From positions 60,012,828-60,076,827 of the forward strand of contig NC_063172.1 of the NCBI RefSeq assembly GCF_023159225.1: a DNA stretch of 64,000 bases, given 5' to 3'. Positions 12,860-24,487 of the stretch are shown piece after piece (position 1 is the stretch's first letter; each line of letters opens with the position of its first letter). The stretch comes from Perognathus longimembris pacificus. Its lineage: Eukaryota; Chordata; Mammalia; Rodentia; Heteromyidae. The translations under genes and the position numbers were made by a program. The notes beneath the pieces are model-generated. The model was not told the origin of the DNA and ran no database searches. It saw only the letters and a program-made list of their open reading frames with translations.

Positions 12860-15700
12860 AAAAATCAGTTAAAAAAAAAAAAGACAAACCAGAAGATAAT
12901 AACACAAGATGGGAAAAAATGATCTTGCTCATTTAACATTTTAGCTTTTCTCTAAGGAACACAAAAAACAAGGATCATCTTAGATAAACACTAACCGAGG
13001 GTATGAAGACAACTACACTATCACTGTACCTATAAATTATTGTCTACCTAATTTTAATGCAGATAAGTGCTGGCTTATTGATTTGCATGATTTTTTCCAG
13101 CAAACTGGAAATCCCTTGTGACTATGTTCTTTGTGTGCAGAAAATATGGCTTAAGAAGCTTTTACTATTATTGCTTTCCTATGCCAAAAGAACAATTAAG
13201 AAAATAATATGTCATGACTGTATCAGGTCTGTACACTAACACTGATTAATTTCTCTTTACATTTTAAAATTCTCTTTCCATTGCCGGGGTCACTGTGTGT
13301 GCTTGAAATGATTCCGGTTATTGAAAAGTTGGCTTCCTTCTAAATATCTCTTTAAATACCATATAAATTCAAAAAATATCATTCTGGTACAAACCTACTT
13401 AATTAATAAAAGAGCTCATGGCTATAATAATCTGGCACTAATTCAGCCAATGAGTGTGGAAATGGTAACATGTTTATGGCATAAGATTTGTATGACTGTA
13501 TATGAATCTCTTTCTAGCTTAGGTAACAAAAATTTATCACCCAAGTAGCTTGGAGTGACTTTAACTGACTTGGAGGCTCAAGGAACTACACAGATACGCT
13601 GTTGAGGTGTTAATAAATATTTTGGAAAGAGAAGAAGTAGTTTAGGTGCTTAGGGGTAGTGACCTTTGCTGTGTTGATTAGTGGGACAATGATGCATTAT
13701 TAACATGAAGCAGCTGTACCTGAACTGCTGCCATGAATATAATAGCCTTTTATAGCCATCAGGGGAGAGAGGTAGGAGGCCTCTATTAACCACTAGACAT
13801 GATTAGCACATTATGTGAACTTTAGTAGGCAAATTATCTCTTATTGAAATATAATGTTGGTTATAACTAATTGTAAACATGATTTTTCAAACTTCTCAGT
13901 ATAAAATGCCAATGTTTTACAACCAATTCAGCTCATTATTGGCTGGTAATGGATGAGGAAAACTGGTTTCATGGTAGGAAGTCCTTCCAGGAGCTGAATC
14001 TCAAAAGGCCGAGTCTCAGAAGCCTGACTTTAAAATTATCTAGCATTACCAGTTCAGTGGTATTAGCACACTTGCAAACTTTCTCTAATTAAGAAAAACT
14101 GTTCATGAACTAGCAAAGCTACTTTGGGATCTTCTTTTTTTTTTAATTCTTCCTTTTTATTACTTTAAGCAGTTCTTAAAAGATTAGTTTTGCAGTAAAT
14201 TTTTTAGTTACCTTGAAAAATAATAGCATAATTTATTTCAAAAAGCTTAATTTTGGGAAAGGAAAGATTATCCCATTAGCCTTAGTAACTGAACACAGCT
14301 CTGAGAGTCCATTATGAACAGTCTTTTATGCCCCAGCAGAAAGTCATTAACATAAAATAAATCATTAGCTTTGATATTAAGCTTCTACTATCTGCAGGTT
14401 TCTATGATTAATGTTCATGACTGCATCTGCCAAATGATAAAATATACTTTTCGTTGAAAGGTTATCCTGTCTCTTGATTATTAACATTTCTCTTTATACA
14501 ATTGTTACTGGCATTTTAAGCTGAGGAATATTGGCATCAATAGGAAGAACTGTTTTTACGAATGTATGAAGACCCCAATGCATACAACATTTTACTCCAT
14601 TGATTTTTAAGTTAACCATTTCATCGAGTTAAAAGACTTAAAGAAATCAAGCAGAATAGAGATACTCTTTAATGTGACAGCACTTTCTTTAGACCCAGTT
14701 AGTCCATTCACTAATCAATCTTGCTCATCCTTTCCCAAATCTCTGACCCATACATATCAGAGGAATACAGGAAAGCCCTTCCCTCTTTACCAGTTATTCT
14801 CAACTTTTATCTTACCTTCTTATATTGCAAAACAGGCATCTGTCCCTCAACATTCTCATTAGGTGGCAGGCCTTTGAATGTGGAGAAGGAAAAAGGGACC
14901 CCCTGGGGCTTATCAAGATCTAAGGGAGGCAGATTACAGATGTACCTACACCAGCCCTTTTTGCCCAAATTTGTCTCTGATCCCCCTTCCTCCCCCCCCC
15001 CCCACCATCCCAAGTTTGTCTCTTTTTCTCCCTTCCTGAGAGAATCACTGGTCTACAACTTTCGGCACACCTTTATTCCACCAGAGCTAGCAGAAATAGA
15101 ATAACTGGGCTCAATACAGAAGCCTACTAAGGCCTATCATTCTTTGAATTTTAAAGCATCTTTCATCACAGGATTGCAAAATAATTTACTGCTGCCAGCT
15201 CCTTCATTCGCAAAAGGCTACATGGATACAAAGAGAAATTATTTTCTCCATGGAAGGCATGGAAGATTGGTACACAGGTGGATGCAGGTTTTAATGTCAC
15301 AACTTTACCAAGTCACACAGCAAAATCAGGCTTGTCCAGAGGAGAGGTGCCAAGAGGGAATGCTCAGTTTATGCTGCTTCAGTAGAAAGTCAACACACTA
15401 TAAGGGTACTTGGTTTCCATCTCACACCATCAACAAAAAGAATCTTTGCTTGAGAAGAGCTTAGGGTTTTCTTCCAAAAGACCTAGTTTCTCTGATGTTA
15501 TGAAGGTTATACATGGCCAATTAAAAAGCTCACATTCATAGGCTTCTTTTGCTGTGAAATATGCCTAAGTTCTTCAAAAGAGATGGTTATGGGAGATTCC
15601 AAGTAGTTGTGACAATCTCCTTCCTTCATTGCTGCCATTGTACACTCTGATGGAGTCTGCCATTGAGGATAAATTCCTGTGCAGTTATTGTCTGAAACAG
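12860..15700. other. Unique intronic sequence, possible conserved non-coding blocks
   Basis: No gene or recognised transposon. The parts at about 13640-13850 and 14300-14470 are rich in ATTA/TAAT homeodomain-type words and look unlike decayed repeats. A C13 run lies near 14990-15003. Confidence 0.35.
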
Positions 15701-15713
15701 ACCTTGCACCAAA

Positions 15714-15806
15714 TTACACACACACGCACACACACATACACACACACACATATATATATACACAGAAATACTAGTGTGTGCTCACTAGAGAATATGCACA
15801 TATAGA

Positions 15807-15842
<36 letters not shown>

Positions 15843-15845
15843 TAC
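15714..15845 (+). repeat. Compound (CA)/(TA)/(CT)/(CA) microsatellite
   Basis: CA repeats, a short TATATATA, about 30 bp of unique sequence, then (CT)n and (CA)n. Confidence 0.9.
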
Positions 15846-16070
15846 GTCTCTGGTGTAAGAAGCCTCCTGATAGTGGCAACCCCTAGACATTCATGAAAAC
15901 ATATTTAGGAAGAAGATGATTTCATCACTACTATGGATCAAACACAAGTAACTTGCATGTTCCTGCAGTTATTCAAATTAAAGGATACTTTCTTAGCAAA
16001 GCTTTTTATCAGCTGTAGCTTTCATTATTAGGTTGTCTTTTCACAAAAGGTTCATTAGAAAGCTGTAACT

Positions 16071-16260
16071 GCCTAGCTACTCAGGAGGCTGAGATCTGAG
16101 GATCATGGTTCAAAGCCAGCTCACACAGAAAAGTCCCTGTGAGATTCTTCTCTCCAATTCACCAGTCAAAAACCAGAAGTGGCATTTTAGTTCAAGTGGC
16201 TAGCCTTGAGCAAAGAGAGGCTCAGGAACAGCCCAGGCCCTGAGTTCAAGCCCTACAAGG
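16071..16260 (+). mobile_element. B1-ID composite SINE
   Basis: CCTAGCTACTCAGGAGGCTG in the B1-like half and GCTAGCCTTGAGCAAAG in the ID-like half, then an (AAC)n-rich tail at 16261-16285. Confidence 0.85.
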
Positions 16261-16385
16261 AACAACAAAAACAACAACAACAAAACTATAACTGAAGAAT
16301 GAAAAACAAAAAATAATGGTTATACTAAAAACTCATGAGTGAAATATGGACAAAAAGAAAAACATTAATGACCTTTGGTATTGTA

Positions 16386-16386
<1 letters not shown>

Positions 16387-16420
<34 letters not shown>

Positions 16421-16422
16421 AT
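16387..16422 (+). repeat. (TA)n microsatellite
   Basis: ATATGTATATG followed by about ten TA units. Confidence 0.9.
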
Positions 16423-16603
16423 CAGAGATGGCTTTCACAAGCAAAATGAAAATTGGAGGATCACTTTTAGAAGTTTAAACTTTTTCATCAAGCTAGGCAA
16501 ACTTGCCACAGATCAAACTAACAAAGCCAGGAAAATGTCACTCACTACCTCTACATAAGAGAGCATGGTTTCTTTCTAGCAGAATCCCCATCCGTGCCCC
16601 GCT

Positions 16604-16630
16604 CCCCCCCCCCCCACCCCCCCCCCCCCC
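16604..16630 (+). repeat. Poly-C tract
   Basis: 27 bases, nearly all C with one A. Its length in this sequence is uncertain because homopolymers are poorly sequenced. Confidence 0.9.
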
Positions 16631-17545
16631 GCCGCTGGCAGGACCCATCTTTCCCATACCCATCATCCAAGCACAGAGCAATATAATGTTCCCATTTTCA
16701 AAATGAATGCTGTAGGGAGAAACACGTTATAACTAGGAAAAGCTCATTCAGGTTAATGTGAATTCCATGTCTCAAAGTATTATGGAAGAACTGCTATAAT
16801 TAACAGTCTGTTGTCACTTCCATTATAAACCACATTTCTAAGCAATTTGTAACTCAACTGTTTTAATGAGAAATTGCTTTTCAAGATAAAACTTGGACTA
16901 GAGGGTTTCAAACAAAAATTCTGAAATACGTTAGAGCAGATGTAAGCCAGAGCATTTTGGCATTCTTGGTTCCTGGTAAACAGTCCATTTAACAACACAA
17001 ACCATTACCAACCAAGGGAGACCAGTGACTATTGACTGTACAATACTTGTTTAAAGAATATCCATTGAAAATACAACAATAACTGCAAAGTAGAAGCAAA
17101 TGAAAGAAAAATGGCATCCTCAAAAATGGTAAAACAAATAGTTCATGTGAACATTCCAGTTAAACAAACATGGAAACCTTCATGCATTTGGATGCTTCAA
17201 CTAGAAGTCTCTTGCAGACAAAAACTACAGCTAGGATTGTCACAGCCACAGAACTTAAAAATTATAATGTGCCACCGTCTTCTTCCATTCTAAAAGTATA
17301 AATTTTAGGTTCTTGTGTATAGGTACATACAATATGAGTTCTATTCTAAAAAATAACTGGTAATAGTTTTTTAATGTAATGGTAAATACCATTTAATCCA
17401 CTCACAAAAATCACATTTCATTTTTATTGGGGCATAAAGTAGAATTTCCTACCTTACAATTTCATGAAAATCTTAAGGTTCACATTCAGATAACTCAAAA
17501 TGCAGGAAGGAGGAGTAATACAAAGAGTAAGGATTTCAAACAGGA

Positions 17546-17759
17546 GAAAGTGGCTCACCTGTGTAATTCTAGGTAATAAGAGGCCAAGATGTGAGGATCA
17601 CAGTTCAAAGCCAGCCCAGATAGCAAAGTCTCTACGACTATTATCTCCAATGAACCACCAAAACCAGCCAGAAGCAGAAATGGAAGAATGCTAGCCTTGA
17701 GTGATGAAGCTAAGGGACAGGATGCAGGCCCTGATCCAAGCCCTAGGACCAGCAATAAT

Positions 17760-17760
<1 letters not shown>
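17546..17760 (+). mobile_element. B1-ID composite SINE
   Basis: A diverged left half (AGTGGCTCACCTGTGTAATTCTAG) is followed by an ID-like half with AATGCTAGCCTTGAGTGATG and a GGCCCTGATCCAAGCCC end. A (CA)n tail follows. Confidence 0.8.

Positions 17761-17815
<55 letters not shown>
17761..17815 (+). repeat. (CA)27 microsatellite
   Basis: Perfect 55-bp CA repeat at the SINE 3' end, the same arrangement as at 2821. Confidence 0.95.
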
Positions 17816-17817
<2 letters not shown>

Positions 17818-20800
17818 ATATTTAATGAAGTTCTACAGGGGCAACTCTTCCCATTTTAGCTTGTGCATGTTCTCATGGGAGCCCAAAAGCATGCTGACCC
17901 TTCTGATCTCTAAAAGAGTAACCTGCCTAACCTCCTGCATGCCAACTAAGAACCACAGTCTCATCTTCGTACTGTACTGGCATCCAGTCAAGACATTCTT
18001 CCTAAGGATACATTTCAAGGAGCTCACCTCTGAGTTGGAAATACCATGGGTAGTAAGAAGGAGAGTGAGAGCTTACAAAGGGTATCCATGGTTGTTTTGT
18101 CCCTCTCAGCCGCATGTCAAATTTATCTTAGTTTTTTATTGTATGACTGTGCCATTCATTCAGGTTGAGAATAGGAACTGGACAACAGAATAACTCATGA
18201 TTTTTTTTAAAAAGTGGATGGTAGATTCATTAACCTGAAAATAGAGTCAAAATACAGGAAGAAAAATGGACATGTAAAAATGGTCATGGTGAACAGGAAA
18301 GGGAACAAGTCACTCAGGACTAGTTTTCAGGGTTAGTTTTAGGGGAAAAAATGGAGGAATACCAAGACCAGTACAGTCCCAGGAGGGAAAGAAGTGGGGA
18401 AAGGCTCCAGGTAGGAGGTAGGAAGCCCCAAGGACCCAAATAGACTTGCTGCTGACTCTTGACTCGAATCAGAGAAGGACCAAACTTCTTTCATGGCCTT
18501 GTCCACTTTCTGGCCTGCTGACAAAAGGTTGACCGCATTAGTGTAAATAATCATCCATAGCTAAAGAACTCGACCCCCACCACCAGGCCACTCCTCTTGA
18601 ATGGGACCATTACAGATACAGTATGGCATAACCCTAGAAATAGCCTTGATATCACAAAACAAGAAACCATCAGAAATCACACGTGGCACCCAGGAAATGA
18701 CAATTAAACTTGGGAATTTTTATAGTTCTTCCAATTTCAAGTATCTTACTGTTTTCCTGATTCTAATCCATTTGTAATCACATCATGAGAGAAGGAGGGA
18801 GACTGAAACCAGTAAAGAGCCTGCCCAGCAACTTGGAGGCCTTGGATTTAAAAACCCCAGTACAGCTAACAAACAAACAAACAACAAAGTACCAACCACA
18901 CTATTCAATTATCTATTGAAATATTAGCTTAGTTTCTCCAAGCAAAATATCAAAATTCTTTTTAGTAACTCAACAGTAACTCAACATTCAGTAACTCAAC
19001 ATACATGATAAGTAGGAGAATTCTAAGATGTGTATGCTACGTTAAAAATGACACAAAATCTCTCCAAAGTTCATAACTATAATTCCTTTGTAGAGATATT
19101 TGAAAGTGCAATTAGTGACAACGAAATATCCCACAAAGTCTAGACGGCTACTTTGAGGTTTTTGTATGCTATATAATATTACGTTCCAAACTATGATTTC
19201 TGGGTGTATGCTCTTTCAGGACTATAAATTCACTTACAACATATATAAAGACTTCAAACTTGTGGAAAGTGACAGCTAATAAAATTCCCAAGGGAATTTA
19301 ATTATACAAATGACATATAAAGCATCAACTATGAGTTTCCCAAAGTTCTAGAAGTTTACAGAGTTTGATGGAGAACTAATCAAGCATGATGTTACAAATT
19401 GCCTATAACACTTTCCTTTCTCCTCGCCTTCTTCTTCTCCCCTCCTTCTATCTTTCTCCTCTTTCTCACATTTTTAATCAAAATATGACTAATGGCTCTA
19501 TCTTAACGTACTTATAGATCTGGTATTTTAGATGTAATGCTTGCCACATTAGAATATAATACATAGCACAATATACAGAAAAACAAGCTCAACCAAGATT
19601 TTGCAAAGACTATAATGAATCCTGTTTTTTCAAAAGCTATCCTATATCTAATGTTTACCTTGACATTTTCAAGCAGAGTTCATGACAAATGAGTCCTTTT
19701 CCCAACATTTACATGGAAAGAATGTACACATATTGAAAGAGTGTACACTGTCCTTTCTAATGGTAATACAAAAGCCCAGTATTCCGGATGTCCATTTGTC
19801 TTCACTTTGCATATAACTAGTATTAGCATGGGTTTGTGTTTAGGACTTCCTGATTCTAAATCCACTAGAGGAAGATTCAGGACCTGTGCCACAAAAGCAA
19901 CCACTGGGAACAGTAAAGCCCATTATTTCCTCTCCCACTGCTGTCCGAGGTCAGCATTCCTGTCATTAGCCATGTCATAACATAATTGTATTACCACTCC
20001 TTATGTGGGCAGATACTGAGCAATAACTGAACACATCACATTGTTGTAAAAATGAAAAAATGCCACATCTTAGTTCTGTTTTAGCATAAAAATCAGTGAA
20101 AACAATCTTTAGAAATGACAGTGCACTAAGAAACTGAAAGCAGTTATTACTCTGTAGGTATTTATTTAAACTGATGATTTGACATCTTCAACTAGAATAA
20201 AATAGGACTACATTTTACTACTGAACACTAATTGTGAACTCATTTAATCCAATTTCTTTTGGTAATATTCAATTCAATTAAGGGATAGACTCTTACTTAA
20301 AATAGTCCAATTAGATGAAACTCCACTCTGGTACCTATCTTTCAATGTCTGAATACAACTGGGCTTTCATTTGCAAAAAAGTGAATACTGTTCCCTCCAG
20401 CCCACATGTTTCTGGCCAGTCTCTGAGTTACATTGGTCTTTCAAAGGCTGACCCTTATAGAACATCATGCCATCAGTTTTGGCCGCATGCTTGCCGTACC
20501 CACCATCACTTGCATTGTTCTGGCCATAGGCTATGCGAAAATAAAGGCCAGTCTGCAGAGTGATACGTTCATAACGTAATGTGCTCTTACAATAGATCAT
20601 GGCTTCCACTGCTTCCCAAACTGCCTCCTACAGAGTTTATTAACTGAATAAATGTAAGTAGTGTTTTGGCAAGCTGTAGTGTGAGAGGGCTGGAAAGTAC
20701 CAAGAGAGTAAAACAATCTCATTTTAGTTTAGAAAGATTCGAGAAGAAGTGCCTCATTTTGATGAGAATCTCCTCTGATACTGAAAGAAAAAAAAGTCAC

Positions 20801-22170
20801 TGGGAAACTCTATTTACAGTTTGAAGCCACTAAAGCACAGAAAGGTACTGGCTTCACTGGGATTTAGCACACCAACTTTAAATAGTAAAAGTACTGACAG
20901 GTTTACAAGAAAGATAATTAGTAATTTATGATCTTATCACTCTATTAAAAACAAACACCCTGACAAAGCGATTGTAATCAACTACTTGTCCAGTGCACCT
21001 CGGCAGGAGAACACAGTTTATTTTGCAATCTCGTCGGCTGGGAAGTCTGATGCATCTATCTTTGCATTTTTACTACATGTGGATATAAATTTCTTTCTTC
21101 ATCTCTTTCAAACTTCTTCTGCCTTTCTTCCACATCTCTACAAGCCCCCTTGAGTAATCACAAAAATGAACTCAAATAGTCAGCTGGACAGCAATGTTAT
21201 ACCAATGCTAATCATGTTGGAGCAGGAGAGCCAAGGCTTTGTGGGGACTTTAAACCTCAGTACATTTATTATAAGCAGGAGATCCGTGACAAGTATATTT
21301 GATAGACTGCTATATAAGCATGGGAAGGAGAAAAGGGTCTCTAGTCCAGGGAGAAAACATTTCCATAAGGTCTTTTCCTACTATTAAAAACAACTCTTAT
21401 GACTTTGCATTTTTAATAATCCATTATTCCCTGGGCAAGTTAAATAAAAGACTTGCAACTAGTCTATAGAAAGGAGGGCTAATTTGCATTTAAAAAGAAC
21501 AGTTTGCTTCTTATATACAGAGTGACTTAAAAGGAACTTCAGTGAGCTAGTAAAGAAATTCTTAAGACTTTCCAAATTAATTTATTCAATTCACAGCACA
21601 ACCCACTAAAATTATTTAAAGCACTTAATGGGAAAATGATTTAATATATTGAAGTAATTCCTGATTTTCCAAAGCATTTAACTTTTAAATTAAATCTGAC
21701 CCTACCATCACCAGAATGACTAGTGAAATGTGTATCCAAGTCATTACCTTCTTTTTGAAGCCTAAAATCACTGATAAATTTAATAAGATTTGTCCAGTTT
21801 CATTGCTGAAATGGTTCTGATCATTTGGATCTAGAAACAACTGTGGAGCAGGTCTTTAATCTCCAAGACAGAACTGCTACTGTATTTATCTTATTCACTA
21901 CTAGTAGTAGTAACTTCTTTTTATAAGCAGAATTCGGAAAAGAAAACCCATATCACTTGGGTTTTAAAAGTCAAAACAGCCTTCAGACTCAAAAACAAAA
22001 AAAACCTGTTACCAGCAGATAATGAAACTTGATCACACCAACTCCTCCGCGCTGGCCTAAGCTCCAGGTACCCTTCAACTTGCCCCTAACCCAAGGGCTC
22101 CCGGGAAGTAAAAGCTTTCCCTAACTCTTCAATTTAAATATCACGAGCTCCCAGCACAGCTCTTTGGGGC
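17816..22170. other. Unique intronic sequence next to the CpG island
   Basis: No gene was seen. There is a small tandem repeat of AGTAACTCAACA-type units at about 18963-19003, and a weak SINE-like end at 18795-18880. The block at 20940-21110 keeps several CpGs in AT-rich surroundings and may be conserved. An octamer ATTTGCAT is at 21482-21489. Confidence 0.4.
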
Positions 22171-22233
22171 AAGTCTTCACATTGCACAGCGTGGAGGAGC
22201 CTCTCTTGTCTGTGGTTCATTTAACTCACAACT

Positions 22234-22300
22234 CTGTGTGTGTGCGCGCGCATGTGTGTATGCGTGCGCGCGCGCGTGTATGTGTGTGTGTGTGTGTGTG
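22234..22300 (+). repeat. (TG)/(CG) alternating tract, Z-DNA-prone
   Basis: 67 bp of TG, CG and occasional TATG units, almost entirely alternating purine-pyrimidine. It lies at the intronic edge of the TOX CpG island. Confidence 0.9.
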
Positions 22301-22685
22301 ACTCCCGGTGGTGAGTCGCAACTCCCGGCCGGAGCAGGTAGGGAGCCTCGAGCCTGAGGATGCTGCCTGCCAGCCACCCCGGTAGCCCGTGGAAAGCTGT
22401 GTGCCGACGCCGGGCCTCCAGGCACATGTTGGTAACCCCAAGGACTTTGCCGGCTGGAAATGCAGCGAGGGCTCCGCGTGTGCACAGTGCTTGCGGGGAC
22501 TGTGGGGACCCGGCGGGTTTAACTCCCAGAGAGAGAGAGGGAGAGAGAGAGAGAGCGGGGCGTCTGCAAGGCCCGCCCCGTGCAGCAGGAAACTCCATTC
22601 GCCCCTCCACCCTTCTTTCCAGAGCCACCGCTGAACTCGTCCCGCAAGCCGGGGGCCCGGAGAGCCTTGGCCGAGCGGCTGTTCT

Positions 22686-22707
22686 GGGGGGGGGGGGGGG
22701 GGGGGGG
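22686..22707 (+). repeat. Poly-G(22) tract
   Basis: 22 consecutive G in intron 1, within the CpG island. It can form a G-quadruplex, and its length may be unreliable. Confidence 0.9.
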
Positions 22708-23753
22708 AGTGAACCATCCCCGCACCGTGTCCCCGGGGTGGGAAGAGAGAGGGACGTGGGGAATGCTTCACAGTAGCCCCTTCCCTAGGTAACCTTGGCC
22801 GTCCTCCCCCCTGGCCGAGCCCGGGTCTGCAGCAGCAGCCGGCCCGGCGCCCCCCAGCCCCTGCGCGGGGCACCAGCGCGGGAGCGCTTTGCCCCGGGGC
22901 GGCCCCGGCTCTCGGGCGGCTCCGGCACCCAGGCTCCTCCGCAGGCTGCGGGTGCTGCCCAGACCGGGGAGCCCGGCTTCAGCCCCGCGCTGGACGCCGG
23001 AGATTCGGGCTGGCACGCCGCGCGTTGGCCGGGCTTCCAATGAACTTGCCCTGTCCGCGCGCAACCCCCCTCCCCCAAGTGGGAGCTGGGCCCCCAATCG
23101 TGACCCCGAGGGCCCCGTGTGGTAACCTCAGTCCTCGGGGGGTCGGGGGCCAAGCCGAGCTGGAAAAATACAAAAGAGTTGGGGAACAATTTTCACCGTA
23201 GGAGACGGGGGCGGCTGGTGGGGGGTGGGGTGGGGAGGGGGCTGGACCCTGCACCCCAACTCCCTGGACAACTACTTTGGGGGCTAGGACGGGATGCCAC
23301 AGCTCCGGAGAGTGAGGGAAGGAGAAGGAGCTGGGAAATCCACGGAATCCTCTGACTCTCCCTCAGTTCCGGGACCCCAGACACACCCCCAAAGTATTCC
23401 GTGCTCTTTTTCTTTTCTTTTCTTTCTTTTTTTTTTTTTAAACGCCCCCCAGCAAACCTAGGCAGGGATTGCGAGTCGCACACCGCGGGAAGGAAAGCGT
23501 CGGAGCCGATCGTGTCACTTTCCGCACAATCGCCGTGCCGGGCAAACCCCCGGAGCGGTTCCACAATATTGACTCCCCGCGCGCACGCCGGGCGGCCCGG
23601 AGCGGCGAGGCCAGCGCGCCCGGGACCGGCCCTCGCCGCGCCGGCCCCGCTCCGCAGAGCCGGCCCCACGGCCGCCCGCCCGGGCCGCCGCCGCCGCCGC
23701 CCCCCTCCCGGGAACCAGCCGCGCACCACCGGGGAGACAAAAGCCGAGCGTTC

Positions 23754-23765
23754 GTTCACCTTGTT
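23754..23765 (-). other. TOX: TOX exon 1 splice donor
   Basis: Minus-strand sequence AACAAG|GTGAAC. The last exon base is 23760 and the first intron bases GT are at 23759-23758. AAG before the junction and GTGA after it fit U1 pairing well. The codon is complete at the junction, so exon 2 must begin in phase 0. Confidence 0.9.
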
Positions 23766-23861
23766 GCAATAGTAGGGGTCCAGGCAGGGAGAAGGTCCCA
23801 GACAGGGAGCGTCGGGCGCAGCGGCGGGCTGAGCTGGAGGCGGATAGAACCTTACGTCCAT
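23760..23861 (-). CDS. TOX: TOX coding exon 1 (N-terminal 34 residues)
   Basis: The minus strand encodes 34 residues beginning MDVRFYPPPAQPAAAP and ending LDPYYCNK, which I recognise as the N-terminus of TOX. TOX is a nuclear HMG-box DNA-binding factor needed for CD4 T-cell and innate lymphoid development and for the exhausted CD8 T-cell programme. The full protein is about 526 residues; the acidic/transactivation region, nuclear signal and HMG box lie in later exons outside this window. The ATG at 23861-23859 has G at -3 and G at +4, a good Kozak context. After the AAG lysine codon the sequence is GTGAAC, a standard donor in phase 0. The frame stays open into the intron as far as 23193, so the donor rather than a stop codon ends the exon. 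No exon 2 (expected to continue FDGEN) was seen in the window. Sequence recognition is firm; function is family knowledge. Confidence 0.96.
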
Positions 23862-24305
23862 TGCACTCTCACATCAAGCAACTCCTTTGCTTTTCCTTTC
23901 TTCTTCTTTTTATTTTTTCCAAAAAAAGAAAAAAAACAAAACAAAACAAAAACAACAAAAAAAAAAGTGCTCAATACAAACACACGCTTCGACGGAACCG
24001 AGAGAGGTGTCTGGGCTGGGGAGTCAAAGCAACACCTTCCTTCCCTCACATCCGTTTGTGGTTTGTTTAAGAAGAAGAGGAGGAAAAAAAAAAAAAAGAA
24101 GAAGAAAAAAAAAAAAAGAGGGGGGAAAAGCGCTCAACTCTCCCCCAAGCCTGGGCGCGCCCCCGTCGGCGCCGAGCGCGCAGAGCCTGCTCCGCCGCCG
24201 CCGCCGCCTCCCGGCCGCCGGGCAGGTAACTTCATGCGCTCATTGTCCCCCCGCCCGCCCGCCCGGCCCCCATCCCCGCCTCCCGCGCCCCGCGCCGCCC
24301 GCACA
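23862..24305 (-). other. TOX: TOX 5' untranslated region (approximate)
   Basis: This is transcribed leader sequence, inferred from its position between the ATG and the TATA-like element. On the sense (minus) strand it holds two long pyrimidine tracts, complementary to the A-rich runs at about 24070-24120 and 23921-23967. It has several upstream ATGs. Two of them, at 24051-24049 and 23874-23872, are followed directly by TGA. Others, at 24235, 24243 and 24273, open short frames. The exact 5' end cannot be set from sequence alone. Confidence 0.6.
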
Positions 24306-24400
24306 CGCGCTCGGCCTCTCCGCACTGCGCGCTTTATGGCACACTCAGAGTTGCTCTGCTTTGAGTTTATGTTCGCCACCTCGGAGGCCTAAGCCTGGGG
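24300..24400 (-). promoter_or_regulatory. TOX: Candidate TOX core promoter with TATA-like CATAAA
   Basis: On the minus strand, GTGCCATAAAGCGCGC contains a TATA-like CATAAA at 24338-24333. About 30 bp downstream the sequence becomes GC-rich leader, so transcription could start near 24300-24310. A second ACATAAAC lies at about 24365-24372. The position, just upstream of exon 1 in the CpG island, supports a promoter. The precise start site is inference. Confidence 0.5.
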
Positions 24401-24410
24401 GAGTGCATGG

Positions 24411-24476
24411 GGTGGGGCGGGGGGGGGGATCAAGAGGGGAACTGGACTCGGGGGGTGAGGATGGGGGGGGGAGCGA
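24411..24476 (+). repeat. G-rich tract with quadruplex potential
   Basis: Repeated runs of four or more G (GGGGCGGGGGGGGGG, GAGGGGAA, GGGGGGTGAGG, GGGGGGGG) just upstream of the probable TOX start. It fits the four-tract quadruplex rule several times over. Confidence 0.75.
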
Positions 24477-24487
24477 GTGTCCCCCAA

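Larger units (their letters stand above)
1..23759 (-). other. TOX: TOX intron 1 (5' part, runs off the window)
   Basis: This is all sequence downstream, in the TOX sense, of the exon 1 donor. No coding exon, acceptor followed by TOX-like coding sequence, or other gene was recognised. A very large first intron is expected from TOX in other mammals. Repeat density is low compared with the right half of the window: a few SINEs, one MIR and several microsatellites. Much of it is unique AT-rich DNA. Confidence 0.85.

Noticed and set aside
22226..22873. 215-codon minus-strand frame in TOX intron 1
   Set aside because: It ends in histidine/threonine and arginine/alanine runs from the TG/CG repeat and crosses poly-G. 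No splice or protein support.
1..23759. TOX exon 2 within the window
   Set aside because: I looked for sense-strand sequence continuing FDGEN after an acceptor and found none. Intron 1 is expected to be far longer than 24 kb.
23469..24392. 307-codon plus-strand open frame in the CpG island
   Set aside because: It runs antisense through TOX exon 1 and its 5' UTR. It contains lysine runs translated from A-tracts and proline/arginine runs from GC-rich DNA, with no recognisable domain. A chance frame in stop-poor DNA.
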